From Nostoc sp. LEGE 12450 (GTDB taxonomy: Bacteria; Cyanobacteriota; Cyanobacteriia; Cyanobacteriales; Nostocaceae), in assembly GCF_015206895.1 (NCBI RefSeq), contig NZ_JADEXU010000004.1, positions 37,484 to 101,483 of the forward strand: a DNA stretch of 64,000 nucleotides, in the 5' to 3' direction. The notes under the pieces are model-generated. The model was not told the DNA's origin, ran no database searches, and saw nothing but the letters and a program-made list of their open reading frames with translations. This document shows positions 35,350-46,000 of the stretch, piece after piece. Both the position numbers and the translations under genes were made by a program. Each line of letters starts with the position of its first letter. Positions within the stretch are counted from its first letter, which is position 1.

Positions 35350-36051
35350 ATGCCTAACGAGCAATATTTTTCAAAATTGCAGCGTGTGCAAGAACTTGTA
35401 GTAACTACTGTGTTAGGGGATATTCCTACACTTCTTCTAGGGCCAAAGTTGCGTAGTTTAGGATATGGGAGTATTTTTGCCCAAATAGGCAGCCCAATTT
35501 ATATTCAAAATGGTGTTGAATTTAACGGTACTTCTTGTATTGAGATAGGCAGTGGAGTCTATATTTTCAAGGGTGTACGGATGGATGCTAGAGGACACAA
35601 AAATAATAAAATTCATCTAGGCAATAGAGTAGCTATTGAGCGTAACGTTGATATAGGGTGTTTGGAAGATACGTGTATACATATTGATGAAGACACCTTT
35701 ATTGCTCCCAACGTGTGTATTGAGGGGCCAGGAGACATTAAAATTGGCAAACACTGCATGATTGCTGCCCACTCCGGGATATATGCCAATAATCATAATT
35801 TTGCCGATCCGATGGAGCTAATTAAATACCAAGGTGTTACTCGCAAGGGAATTGTGATTGAAGATGATTGTTGGCTAGGTCATGGAGTAACGGTATTAGA
35901 TGGCGTTACCATCGGCAAAGGTAGTGTTATTGGTGCGGGAGCAGTTGTCAATAAAGATATTCCTCCTTTCTCCGTTGCTGTAGGTATACCTGCACGAGTA
36001 GTCAAAAACCGAATTGGTAAAGACCTAGTAAAAGTTCAGACTGAGAAATAG
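35350..36051 (+). CDS. Left-handed beta-helix acyltransferase
   Basis: A 233-residue hexapeptide-repeat protein. Imperfect [LIV]GxxxxI repeats run from about residue 60 to 210 (VYIFKGVRMDARG, NRVAIERNVDIG, CWLGHGVTVLDGVTIGKGSVIGAGAVV). The ending PFSVAVGIPARVVKNR is shared with maltose, galactoside and sugar O-acetyltransferases. It probably transfers an acetyl group to a cell-surface sugar. ATG 35350 is preferred over a TTG at 35332. It is a single gene with a long upstream region. Confidence 0.9.
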   Translation: MPNEQYFSKLQRVQELVVTTVLGDIPTLLLGPKLRSLGYGSIFAQIGSPIYIQNGVEFNGTSCIEIGSGVYIFKGVRMDARGHKNNKIHLGNRVAIERNVDIGCLEDTCIHIDEDTFIAPNVCIEGPGDIKIGKHCMIAAHSGIYANNHNFADPMELIKYQGVTRKGIVIEDDCWLGHGVTVLDGVTIGKGSVIGAGAVVNKDIPPFSVAVGIPARVVKNRIGKDLVKVQTEK

Positions 36052-36079
36052 GGAATGGGACAGGGGGCATGGTAGCTAT

Positions 36080-36232
36080 CAATACGGTTCGGATAAGCAT
36101 TTTTTACTTTCCTTCTGGTCTGGGGAATGGGAAAGTGGGATACCCTCTGGGGATAAGGGGCGGGGGTAAAGGATAAAGGATGTATTCAAAACCTTTCCCC
36201 TTTTCCCTTTCCCCTTTAACCGAACCGTATTC
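36080..36232. mobile_element. MITE-like element, family A, copy 2
   Basis: A 153-bp element in the opposite orientation to copy 1. Terminal repeats AATACGGTTCGG (36081-36092) and CCGAACCGTATT (36220-36231) match perfectly. Internal sequence matches copy 1, with about 42 extra bases in the middle. Flanks TGGTAGCTAT (36070-36079) and TGGCAACTAT (36233-36242) agree at 8 of 10 positions, a decayed target duplication. It makes up much of the 503-bp spacer before psbI. Confidence 0.85.
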
Positions 36233-36554
36233 TGGCAACTATTTCGCATAACCTTTATTTAATATGTTGCCTTTGGAAAGAAACTTTTGCTGTCAGTTAA
36301 CGTCACAAACTGGAGTAAGCAGTTTCTGAGTTATTTTTAAGGGCATCTAAAAGTCAGACAACTGACATTTTGCACCATTCTCAATAACTGTAGAGTAGGT
36401 ACTTGCTAGTCCCTAGTCTCTAAGTGCCCAGTCCCATGTCCCCACAGTCCTCTAAAAAAGGGACGAGATTTGGGTAATATAAAGTAGCTATCTTTTCTGC
36501 ATGGCAGATCCTCAAAGAAAAGCTTTCTTTGTTTTACCCGTTGGAGATATTTCT

Positions 36555-36671
36555 ATGCTGACTTTAAAAATCGCTGTTTATATTGTTGTTGCCTTCTTCG
36601 TAACTATCTTCATCTTCGGATTTTTGTCGAACGATCCTGCTCGTAACCCCGGCCGTCGGGACTTAGAGTAA
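36555..36671 (+). CDS. psbI: Photosystem II reaction-centre protein I (PsbI)
   Basis: A 38-residue protein: [20 protein letters not shown] is a single transmembrane helix followed by the conserved tail [17 protein letters not shown]. PsbI binds at the D1 side of photosystem II and assists assembly. Length and ends match the family exactly. TTGGAG lies about 10 bases ahead of the start codon. Confidence 0.97.
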
Positions 36672-36724
36672 AAGGGCGATAAATCATCCGCGACTTTGGA
36701 AGGCGGAAAATACTAAACGCCACA

Positions 36725-36755
36725 GAAACTTACTAAGCGAAATTTAGTAAGTTTC
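36725..36755 (+). terminator. Terminator after psbI
   Basis: GAAACTTACTAA (36725-36736) and TTAGTAAGTTTC (36744-36755) form a perfect 12-bp stem with a 7-nt loop, 54 bp after psbI. Confidence 0.65.
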
Positions 36756-36866
36756 TTCCTCCAGGTAGCTTGCTGTAGGTAGCAGAAGGCGACAGTCGGA
36801 AGGCAGAATGTATGTTTATCCTTCCGTCCGTCATTTGGCTGTTTGTTAGCCCGATTTTGCTCAAAT

Positions 36867-39731
36867 ATGCTTCATCCAGTTCTGCCGCCCAATCCGCCTC
36901 CTATCCTCGAATCTTTACAACCTGTAAATCCCACCTCATCTGCTAGTCATACAAAGTTTCTTTCAGTTGTAGAAACTGGAATGCAGGAAAAGACAGACAA
37001 ATCCAAGCAGTCCAAGGATTTGCCTGAGTTGTCGATTGCGGGTGACACCAAGAGTAATTCGCCATTGCCAACTCCCATCAACTCAACTCAGGATGACTCA
37101 GTAGTTGCCGAAACTTCCTCTGTACCCCATCCACCAGAAACTTTCCCACCAGAGATTTCCCCCATTACCGACTCTGGAAGTGCTGCACTTTTGGGGCAAT
37201 CGCTGATGGTTGGTTATCCAACACAGGATATTAAAAGCTCTAATGGCCATCCGAGCGTCGAACGCCGCCGCTCAGAGCTTCTCCTAAGAGCGGCGTTACG
37301 CAAACGGGAGACGCAAACAGAAGCCACTGCATTGCCAAAAAAAGTTGGAGCAGAGCCTTCCCTAAATGCAAAACCTGAATCTTTTCAAAAACTCGGTGAG
37401 CGAGGTCTAACGACAAGCCGCTTTGCGTCTACGCTAAATCCCAATTCTATTGCTAGGGAAAAACAAACCTTTTTGGACTCTCTACGATTGAACTATAGGG
37501 TCTCACCAAGTCCCCTTGTCGCCCAATCTCCGCCTTCTATTCCAGTTGTCCCAAGGGTTACAACCAGCAATAAGTTAGTCGAATCCAAGGCGGAAATTTT
37601 AGCTAAGAAGTTAGGCCAGCAAAAACAGCTAAGTAACGTTACTGCGCCACAGTCTTCACAAAGAGACAATATCTCTCTATCTGCTGCCGATCTTGCACCA
37701 AGTTCTCAATCAGTACAAAATTTTATAAAATTCCAGTCTCGTAATCCGACAAAGCAACTCCCAACGCCCATCACTGTAGAATTCAGTTCCCAAGTCCAAC
37801 AACAAACTCAAGCGCCAACATCTACACCACCAGTAAATACCACCAATCAGCCACAAGCACCAGCTAGCAAACCGCCAGCCCAACCGAGAATTGTAGAAGT
37901 CACTTCAGATCGGCAAGAGTATGACGAGCAACGGCGAATTATTACAGCTGTTGGAAATGTAGTTGTGCGATTTGATGGGGCGGTGGTGGATGCCGATCGC
38001 TTGCAAGTTAATTTAGACAACTTAATTGCTGCGGGGGAAGGCAACGTAACTTTAACCAGGGGCGATCAGATACTGCGTGGACAACGCTTTACCTATAACT
38101 TTGTTCAAGATAATGGAGAACTCTTAAATGGTAGAGGAGAAATTTATGTGCCCTCAGCACAAACAGATTTTGCTTTCTCACCGATAGATGCAACTGCTGG
38201 TGGAGTCACAAAACGTCCGCCTAGCGATCGCATTAGAGCCAATCAGCCCCTTTCTGGTGTGAGCAGCCCTGGAGGAATTGATTTTACAGTCGGGGGTCAG
38301 GCTGATGCTAGCAACCTCTCACCCCCGAAAACAGGAGGTGTAGTCAATCGGCTCAGATTTGAAGCTGAACACATTGACTTCTATCCGCAAGGCTGGCAAG
38401 CAAGGGATGTCCGCATCACCAACGATCCTTTTTCACCTCCAGAACTAGAGTTACGCGCAGATACAGTAACTCTGACACGAGAAACACCCTTGGTAGACCG
38501 CATTAGAACACAGCGACAGCGTTTGGTATTGGATCAAAGAATCTCCTTACCAATTCCGGTGAATCAGCAGACGATTGACCGCCGGGAGCGGGACGTTACA
38601 CCTGCAATAGTTTCTCCCGGCTATGATGGAGATAAGCGGGGTGGTTTGTATATTGAGCGTGGCTTTCCAGTGATCGATACAGAAAAGACAAGCTGGACAA
38701 TCACGCCTCAGTTACTAGTACAGAGAGGTGTGCAAGAAGGTATAGGTAACTTAGGCTCATTGTTTGCTGTCAAGACAAAGGTAAATTCTGTTTTGAGTCC
38801 ACGAGCAGTAATTGAAGGAACTGGGGAGTTAACCAGTTTTGACTTAGATAAGGTAGAAGACAATTTGCGGGTGAATTTGGGATTGCGTCAGATAATAGGC
38901 ACTTCCCTTCCTCATCTCTTGAATGTGCAATATAATTACCGCGATCGCCTCTATAACGGTACTCTCGGCTTTCAAACTGTCCAGAGCAGTTTTGGGGGCA
39001 TTATTACCTCTCCTGTGATTCCTTTAGGAAAAAGTGGCATCAACCTCACCTATCAGGGAAGCGCTCAGTATATCGATGCCAATACCGATCGCCAAGACTT
39101 ACTAGAACCCATACGGGAAAACGATCGCATCTCACTTGGTCGTTTCCAAGCCAGTGCTGACCTCAGTACTGGGGTGTTACTGTGGCAGGGAAAACCATTA
39201 CCGCCCACTGCCACCGAGGGATTACGATACACGGCTAACCCTGTAGTTCCTTACTTGCAAGCGATCGGTGGGCTTACTGGCACTACCAGTTATTACAGCA
39301 ACGGTGATAACCAAAGCACCCTAACTGCGAGAATTGGTTTACAAGGACAAGTTGGTCATTTTTCTCGCCCTTTTTTCGACTATACCGCCTTTAATATTAG
39401 TTTCTCTCAAGGCTTAAATAACGGATTATCACCCTTCTTGTTCGATCGCTCCGTTGATAACAAAGTTTTGACTGCTGGGATATCACAGCAAATCTACGGC
39501 CCTTTTCGCTTAGGCTTTCAAACATCTGTTAACTTGGATACTGGTAGAGAAACCAGTACTGACTACATTTTAGAATATAGCCGTCGCACCTATGGCATCA
39601 CCTTGCGTTACAATCCAGTGTTGGAATTAGGCGGCTTTAGCATCCGAATTAGTGATTTTAACTGGGGTGGCGGTACCGATCCATTTTCTGAAGTTAAACC
39701 AGTAGTAAACGGTGTGCAACAGAGTTATTAA
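36867..39731 (+). CDS. LptD-like outer-membrane protein (OstA/LptA domain plus DUF3769)
   Basis: About 954 residues. A long Pro/Ser-rich disordered N-terminal part leads to an OstA/LptA-type domain (about 335-430: RIVEVTSDRQEYDEQRRIIT, VGNVVVRFDGAVVDADRLQV). A large C-terminal region follows with alternating strands ending in FSIRISDFNWGGGTDPF. This is the layout of cyanobacterial LptD homologues, which insert lipopolysaccharide into the outer membrane. ATG 36867 is chosen over TTG 36843. Residues 130-150 include repeat-derived sequence (SVERRRSELLLRAALRKR) at 37250-37310. No classical signal peptide is seen at this start. Confidence 0.82.
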   Translation: MLHPVLPPNPPPILESLQPVNPTSSASHTKFLSVVETGMQEKTDKSKQSKDLPELSIAGDTKSNSPLPTPINSTQDDSVVAETSSVPHPPETFPPEISPITDSGSAALLGQSLMVGYPTQDIKSSNGHPSVERRRSELLLRAALRKRETQTEATALPKKVGAEPSLNAKPESFQKLGERGLTTSRFASTLNPNSIAREKQTFLDSLRLNYRVSPSPLVAQSPPSIPVVPRVTTSNKLVESKAEILAKKLGQQKQLSNVTAPQSSQRDNISLSAADLAPSSQSVQNFIKFQSRNPTKQLPTPITVEFSSQVQQQTQAPTSTPPVNTTNQPQAPASKPPAQPRIVEVTSDRQEYDEQRRIITAVGNVVVRFDGAVVDADRLQVNLDNLIAAGEGNVTLTRGDQILRGQRFTYNFVQDNGELLNGRGEIYVPSAQTDFAFSPIDATAGGVTKRPPSDRIRANQPLSGVSSPGGIDFTVGGQADASNLSPPKTGGVVNRLRFEAEHIDFYPQGWQARDVRITNDPFSPPELELRADTVTLTRETPLVDRIRTQRQRLVLDQRISLPIPVNQQTIDRRERDVTPAIVSPGYDGDKRGGLYIERGFPVIDTEKTSWTITPQLLVQRGVQEGIGNLGSLFAVKTKVNSVLSPRAVIEGTGELTSFDLDKVEDNLRVNLGLRQIIGTSLPHLLNVQYNYRDRLYNGTLGFQTVQSSFGGIITSPVIPLGKSGINLTYQGSAQYIDANTDRQDLLEPIRENDRISLGRFQASADLSTGVLLWQGKPLPPTATEGLRYTANPVVPYLQAIGGLTGTTSYYSNGDNQSTLTARIGLQGQVGHFSRPFFDYTAFNISFSQGLNNGLSPFLFDRSVDNKVLTAGISQQIYGPFRLGFQTSVNLDTGRETSTDYILEYSRRTYGITLRYNPVLELGGFSIRISDFNWGGGTDPFSEVKPVVNGVQQSY

Positions 39732-39791
39732 TAAGAAGGATTCAGAATTCAGAAGTCTGAATTCTGAATAACCATCATCAAGTTGCTAAAA

Positions 39792-40117
39792 TTACTGCTT
39801 TGGGAAGGATAAATCCGCATCGGGTTGAAAGTGCAGCCTCACATAGAATCGGTATGAGGAATCGCACAATTGCTTGATGCGCCCCCAGGTATTCTCAGGT
39901 TGGCATAGTCGCCGCTTAATTGAACACGTGAAGGTGGTTGGTGTAGGACTGCACAGCATCTTTGAACTGCGGCTTGATATTCTCGCCATTGCTTACGGAT
40001 TGCAATACTGGCGGCATCGTTACCTAAGTCTGAAAATCTTAGCCCAGCTCGAATTAGCCAAGATTCTACATCAGTTGTTTCACCCAGTATTTCTGGAATG
40101 GCATTAATCTTTTCCAT
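39792..40117 (-). pseudogene. Small hypothetical gene, possibly frameshifted
   Basis: A frame from ATG 40117 reads MEKINAIPEILGETTDVESW and stays open to 39839. A second frame overlaps its C-terminal half and ends at 39792 with DSSYRFYVRLHFQPDADLSF. The first frame looks protein-like up to LSGDYANLR (about 39905) and odd afterwards (IPGGASSNCAIPHTDSM). The second looks protein-like after that point. One indel may have split a gene of about 105 residues. No family is recognised. Confidence 0.45.
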
Positions 40118-40336
40118 GAGTAATATCTTTTATGCATATTTAAAATTGGCCATTTAACTTTAAGAGAAACTATTGATAATAGCCAATATAATTGGTTATC
40201 AAAGTCATAAATAAAAATGATTAAAAATATGTCATATCTGAGTATGGATGCTCAGATATGACAGAATAAATTCTATTACGGCTGGTAAACATCATTCCTT
40301 TAACTTGTGAATAAGCTGTCTCCTAGCTCGTAATAA

Positions 40337-40849
40337 CTAGAAGCGATAGCCTAATCCAGCTTGGAAGCTGACAGCATCAGCATCACTATTTCTGTAGGCA
40401 TCAATGCCCCATTTAGTATCGCCATAAGCAATGACATTATTGCTAACTTCTGATTCAATACCAAGGGTAACTACAGGTGCATTCTGATTGCCCAATGGGG
40501 TTTTTTGACCTTCGTCAGTTACAAAAGAATAACCACCACCGAAGTAAACGTTAGTGTTTCTGGCGATCGGCGCATCGTAAGTCACGATGGGCATAATTGC
40601 AGCAGCATCACCACCATACAGCACAGAACCCCGCAGTGAAACAGGTGCATTGGGAACGGCGTAACGTCCTTGAATATTACCGCCGATTTGTGATTCATCG
40701 TTTCCTTGTCCGCCACTGGTTGCACCAACTGCAACACCAGCCCCAATATAATTACCGTTTGTACCGGCTGTTTGAGCAGAAGCAATTCCTGCCGAGAGGA
40801 CAATGGAAGCAACAGCAAGTGCAGAGGCAGCTAATTTTGTAAGTTTCAT
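40337..40849 (-). CDS. Secreted beta-rich (outer-membrane barrel-like) protein
   Basis: Starting at MKLTKLAASALAVASIVLSA, a clear signal peptide with cleavage near GIASAQ. The mature 145 residues alternate beta-strands with small polar turns and end in the terminal strand AVSFQAGLGYRF. A C-terminal phenylalanine is typical of outer-membrane barrels. The size suggests an eight-stranded barrel. The role is unknown. Confidence 0.8.
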   Translation of the reverse strand: MKLTKLAASALAVASIVLSAGIASAQTAGTNGNYIGAGVAVGATSGGQGNDESQIGGNIQGRYAVPNAPVSLRGSVLYGGDAAAIMPIVTYDAPIARNTNVYFGGGYSFVTDEGQKTPLGNQNAPVVTLGIESEVSNNVIAYGDTKWGIDAYRNSDADAVSFQAGLGYRF

Positions 40850-40938
40850 AGAATTCTTCTCACTAGAGTTAGGTAAAATCAATGTTCTCTAGTACTAGAA
40901 TCTCTTTTTTTACAAAATGTAACCTCGCACACCTGGTT

Positions 40939-40976
40939 CACCCAAGTGGCTGAATTATTTCTCACCCACTTGGGTG
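40939..40976. repeat. Hairpin upstream of the secreted-protein gene
   Basis: CACCCAAGTGG (40939-40949) and CCACTTGGGTG (40966-40976) form a perfect 11-bp stem, 90 bp before the minus-strand start at 40849. A CACCC...GGGTG hairpin also lies ahead of the gene at 33995. Confidence 0.6.
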
Positions 40977-40984
40977 TAACAACT

Positions 40985-41100
40985 GAAATAACGCGATTCT
41001 TAGAACCCCGCTTCCATTCCTCTCTCCGTTTCGGGGAGAGGCTTTGATTCTTGCTCCCTAGGGGTTAGGTTTGAAAGAAAGTTGCACACGGCGTTATTTC
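40985..41100. mobile_element. MITE-like element, family B, copy 1
   Basis: The ends GAAATAACGC (40985-40994) and GCGTTATTTC (41091-41100) are perfect inverted repeats. The right inner end (AAAGTTGCACACGGCG) and the interior (GGGGAGAGGCTTTGATTCTTGCTCCC) match the element at 57221-57369; part of the left subterminal sequence is deleted. The right end overlaps the murJ stop codon. Confidence 0.7.
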
Positions 41101-42698
41101 TTCAAAAAGCGTTGACGTAGACGAGATATAAAACTATTCACCTCTGGTATTCTCATCCAGGAAGCGATCGCAGCAAACACCGCAATCCCCACAAAGCCAG
41201 ATACACACAATTGCAATACCAGAATCAGTAAACCCGTTTTACCTAGTAATTGCTGAGAACCAACCAATGTCCCATAGCTTGCTACCCCAGCTACCACGCT
41301 CCCAGCAGCCAAACCCAAAATCGGCAAACCCCACTCACGCCAAGGTAAACCATTGAGTTTGCGATCGAGCAACCATAACAGCATCAACATTGAGCTACAA
41401 TTTACACCCACTGTTGCTAACACCAAACCGGGAGCGCCAAAAGGTTTAACGAAAAACCAATCTAGTACAATATTGAGGAAGATGTTAAAAATACTGATGC
41501 GAAAAGGTGTTTGTCCATCCCCTAAAGCGTAGAATACCCGTACTAAAACATCACGCCCCAAATAGACAAACATCCCAATTCCGTAAGCGACTAGCAAGGA
41601 TGAAACTAGCTGTGTGGCTTCTGGTTTGAAAGCACCGCGTTCATATACCACCTGCACAATGGGTACAGATAATGCCACCATCAGCGCCCCTAGCGGTAGC
41701 ATGGTGAAGGCAGTAAGTAACAGTCCCTGGCGAATGCGTAATTTTAAATCGGGCCAATTTTCGGGGCCAGCAAGTTTGGCAAATATCGGTAGCAGAGGCA
41801 GTAAAATGATATTAGAAATAATGCCTAACGGAGTTTGAACTAATAGATTCGCATAGTTAAATCCTGCCGCCGCACCAGGGATAGGACTAGCAAAATAAAG
41901 GTCAGTGGCAACATTAATTGGCATCATTCCAGAGGAAACTGTTGCCGGAGTCATGATTTTAATTACTTCTTGAACGCCTGGGGATTTAAAATCAAACCGC
42001 AGGCGTAATGTGCCGAGTCCTAACCGCCACTGGACAATTAGCTGCACTAACCACTGGAGAATGGCTCCTGCTAAGGTTCCCCAAGCTAAGACCATTCCAC
42101 CAATTAAAGCGTACTCCGGCTTAATAATATCCTTGCCCAGTTGCATCGCCAGGATACCAAGACCGGCAACAACGGTAATACTTGATAATAAGGGACTAAT
42201 TGAGAGCAACCAATATTGATTGGCTGCATTCAGAGTACCGAAGCCGATACCAATTAAACCAGCAAATAAAGCCATTGGTGCCATAATGCGGAGTTGTTGA
42301 ATGGCGATCGCTCTGGTTGTCTCTTCCAAACCATGACCGACTAGATCAACGATCGCATCCGCAAATAAAACTTGAGCCACTGTTACCAGCAACAGTACTC
42401 CAGCCACCAGTGTTGTCACAGTTTCCACTAAAGGAGCCGCTTCTTCTCGCCGTCGCTTGGCTAAAACGCTGACAACTGCACTGTGTAATGGCCCATTTAC
42501 GCCACCAAGTAAGATCAATAGAAAGCCAGGGATAATATAGGCGTAGCTATAGGCGGTAGCAGCAGCACCAACACCAAAAGCCGCAGCGATCGCTTGCTGC
42601 CGCACTAAACCGAAGACTTTACTAATTAATGTGGCTGCGGCAACAATGCCAGCAATTCCAGCGAAAGAACGAGAGGGTTTTTGGTCTTGTTGTGTCAC
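41094..42698 (-). CDS. murJ: Lipid II flippase MurJ
   Basis: A 534-residue polytopic membrane protein of the MOP superfamily with about 14 hydrophobic helices. MurJ landmarks: SFAGIAGIVAAATLISKVFGLVRQQAIAAAFG-type helix 1, ALGDGQTPFRISIFNIFLN and a central VVYERGAFKPEATQ. It flips lipid-linked peptidoglycan precursors to the periplasmic face. Its stop codon falls within the inverted repeat of the MITE-like element, so the last residues (LRQRFLKK) may have been altered by the insertion. Confidence 0.94.
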   Translation of the reverse strand: MTQQDQKPSRSFAGIAGIVAAATLISKVFGLVRQQAIAAAFGVGAAATAYSYAYIIPGFLLILLGGVNGPLHSAVVSVLAKRRREEAAPLVETVTTLVAGVLLLVTVAQVLFADAIVDLVGHGLEETTRAIAIQQLRIMAPMALFAGLIGIGFGTLNAANQYWLLSISPLLSSITVVAGLGILAMQLGKDIIKPEYALIGGMVLAWGTLAGAILQWLVQLIVQWRLGLGTLRLRFDFKSPGVQEVIKIMTPATVSSGMMPINVATDLYFASPIPGAAAGFNYANLLVQTPLGIISNIILLPLLPIFAKLAGPENWPDLKLRIRQGLLLTAFTMLPLGALMVALSVPIVQVVYERGAFKPEATQLVSSLLVAYGIGMFVYLGRDVLVRVFYALGDGQTPFRISIFNIFLNIVLDWFFVKPFGAPGLVLATVGVNCSSMLMLLWLLDRKLNGLPWREWGLPILGLAAGSVVAGVASYGTLVGSQQLLGKTGLLILVLQLCVSGFVGIAVFAAIASWMRIPEVNSFISRLRQRFLKK

Positions 42699-43082
42699 GA
42701 ATAATACCCGACAACTCTTACAGAGTGCATACTTTAAAACATTTAACCTGAAATTCCGCAGTCTGTCAGGTAAATTTTGGCAAATCAGTCATTAGTTTAT
42801 AGTCATTTTAAGTGCGATGCCTGCGATCGCAATGTGAAATTAATCGAATTAGCTCTTAGTAAGGGCTACCGCTGACTACAAACCTTGAATTATTGATGTC
42901 TTTTGTTGTATACAAGCCAAAATTATTTTTTAAACCATTACGAGGATAGATCGAGAAAGGGGAACTATAACAATAGCCAGCTTCTGGGAAATAGTTGAAA
43001 ACTGTAAAAATTTGCAGTTTGTCATATTTTGGACTCATGAAGTTTGGTATTAGGAACCCTTGTATAAACAAAATCCAGAGCA
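42699..43082. other. Spacer between murJ and the cyanobacteriochrome gene
   Basis: The 384 bp carry a HIP1-like site near 42823 and no clear regulatory motif. A minus-strand frame at 42856-43098 (a 60-codon portion starts at 43038) has no recognised similarity and overlaps the next start; it is not called. Confidence 0.4.
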
Positions 43083-46000
43083 ATGGAACCCAATTCAAAT
43101 TTCACAGAAAATCAACTTCTATTGTCAAGCGCTCAACTTCAAGAGCAACTAGATCAACAAAAGGCTCTGGCGAGTGTAATTGTGCGAATTCGAGAGTCTC
43201 TTGACTTAGAAACGATTTTTCAAACTACCGCTACAGAAGTGCGTCTACTGCTAAATGCTGACCGTGTAGCAGTCTTCCAATTTGACCTAGAAAAAGGCTG
43301 GGAAGGAGAATTTGTTTCTGAAGATATTGCACCTGGTTGGACTTCGGCGTTAAAAGTAAAAGTTTACGACCATTGCTTTGGAGAACAATTTGCTTCCAGT
43401 TATCAACAAGGTCGAGTCCAAGCAGTAGCGGATATTTACAATGCCGGAATGAGTGATTGCCATGCCGCAATTTTGAGTAAATTTCAGGTCAAGGCCAATC
43501 TCGTTGTCCCTTTATCGCGCCAGAAGGAACTGTGGGGATTACTTTGCATCCATCAGTGCAGTGAGGCTCGTAACTGGAAAGAATCGGAAATTGAATTTAT
43601 TCGTCAAATTGCCGATCATCTTGTTGTTGCGATTCAACAAGCAAAGCATCTTCACGAAGTGCAATTACAAGCTGCAAAATTGGCTCAAGCAGCTCAACGC
43701 GACCAAGTAATTGCTCAGATTGTCGATAAAATTCGCTCACCCCTTGATATTGAAACCATCTTTAAAACTACAACTCAAGTAATACGCAAGCTACTGCAAG
43801 CTGACCGAGTTGCCATATTTAGCTTTAATGCCGATTGGAGTGGTAACTTTGTTGCTGAATCATTTGCTGAAGGTTGGACTCCCTTAGTTGGCGTTCAGCC
43901 TGCGATCGCTGATACTTATTTACAACAGACACAAGGCGGACGTTATGTTGACAACGAGACATTTACAGTCAATGACATTTACCAAGCTGGATTAACAGAC
44001 TGTCATGTAACCCTGTTGGAGCAATTCCAGGCAAAAGCCTTTGCAACTGCCCCTATTCTCCAAGGAGACAAACTTTGGGGAGTCATTGCTGCTTACCAAA
44101 ATGTCTCACCTAGACAGTGGCAATCTTATGAAGTCGAATCACTAACCAAAATCGGTACACAAATTGGTGTAGCACTGCGACACTATAAGTTGCTGGCACA
44201 CGCTCAGTACCAAGCAGAGCAACAAAAGACATTAACTAGCGTGATTACTCGAATTCGAGAGTCCCTAGATTTAGATACAATCTTCCAAACAACTGTCACC
44301 GAGGCACGGAAAATGCTACAAGCAGATAGAGTGGCAGTCTTTCGGTTTGACCCACAAAAAGATTGGGAAGGAGAATTTATTTCTGAGGATGTTGTACCTG
44401 AGTGTAACTCGGTAATAGCGGAAAAAGTTTATGATTATTGCTTCGGTGAAAACTTTGTATCCCTTTATGCACAGGGCCGAGTAAATGCGATCGCTGATAT
44501 TTATCAAGCAAATTTTCCAGGTTGCTACATCCAAATTCTAGAAAAATTTCAAGTGCGGGCAAATTTGGTCGCACCTCTATTGAAAAAAGGTGAACTTTGG
44601 GGATTGCTGTGTATTCATCAATGCACCGCTTCTCGTCACTGGCAACCCTCTGAAATTGAATTTGCCAGTCAAATAGCCGAGCAATTGGGAGTCGCATTAA
44701 AACAGGATTCTTATTTTAAACAAGTTCAAATGCAGGTTGTCCAGTTAGCAGAAGCCACTGAACGCGAGAAAGCAATGGAACGTCAAGAATTGCTAGCTGC
44801 AACCATTGATAAAATCCGCCAGTCACTGGATATTAAAACTATTTTTAGAACCACTACTCAAGCAGTGCGAGAATTGCTCGAAGTCGAGCGAGTTGCAATC
44901 TACCGCTTCAACGCAGATTGGAGCGGTAAATTTGTGGCAGATTCCTTTAAAGATGGTTGGAAACCTGTTGCACAAGCCCAACCAATGATTCTAAAAACCT
45001 TTGAGAACACAGACGATGATAATGAACTGCCACGCAACGAAACTTTTGTTCCCATTCGACAAGGTGAAAAATTATGGGGATTATTAGTTGCTTATCAAAA
45101 TTCGCAACCGCGCTATTGGAAAGAGGAAGAAATTAATTTACTAGCTCAAGTAGCTGTGCAATTTGGAATTGCGATTCAGCAAGCAGAATTACTCGAACAA
45201 ACCAAACGTCAAACCTTAGAACTGACTCAAGCTCTGCAAGAATTAAAACAAACTCAGACCAGGTTAATTCAGGGTGAAAAAATGGCAGGTTTAGGACAAT
45301 TACTTGCTGGAGTGGCTCATGAAATCAACAATCCTGTGAGTTTTATTTTTGGAAATCTTATACATTTAAATGAATATATTCAAGAACTACTAAATGCAGT
45401 AAAAATTTACCGTCAAAACTCCTCTCTACCGCCAACTGCCCAAGAAAAAATTGACAATAATGATTTGGATTTTATCATCGAAGATTTACCCAAAACTCTT
45501 GATTCAATGAAAATAGGAACAGAGCGAATTCATGACATTGTACTATCACTGCGAAACTTCTCTCGTACAGATGAAGCTGAATTGAAGGCAGTAGATATTC
45601 ATGAGGGATTAGATAGTACCTTGCTGATTTTAGGGCATCGGCTCAAAAACAATAATGAACGCCCAGCTATTGAGATTGTTAAAGAATATGCTACTTTACC
45701 TTTGCTCGAATGCTATCCCTCACAATTAAATCAAGTGTTTATGAATCTGTTGAGTAACAGTATTGATGCATTAGAGGAAAAGTTTAAAGCTATACAGCAA
45801 AGGTATTTGAAGCTATCTCAAAGGTGTCCGATGATACCTTTAACTATCTGGATTAGTACGCAAACCGTTAATAACCAGATTGTAATTAGAATAGCTGATA
45901 ATGGTCTGGGAATTCCAGAAGAAGTGCGATCGCACATGTTTGATCCCTTTTTCACTACTAAAGGGCCAGGTAAAGGTACGGGGTTAGGATTGTCTATCAG

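Noticed and set aside
42856..43098. 80-codon ORF on the minus strand before the cyanobacteriochrome
   Set aside because: It overlaps the next gene's start and has no similarity I can recognise.
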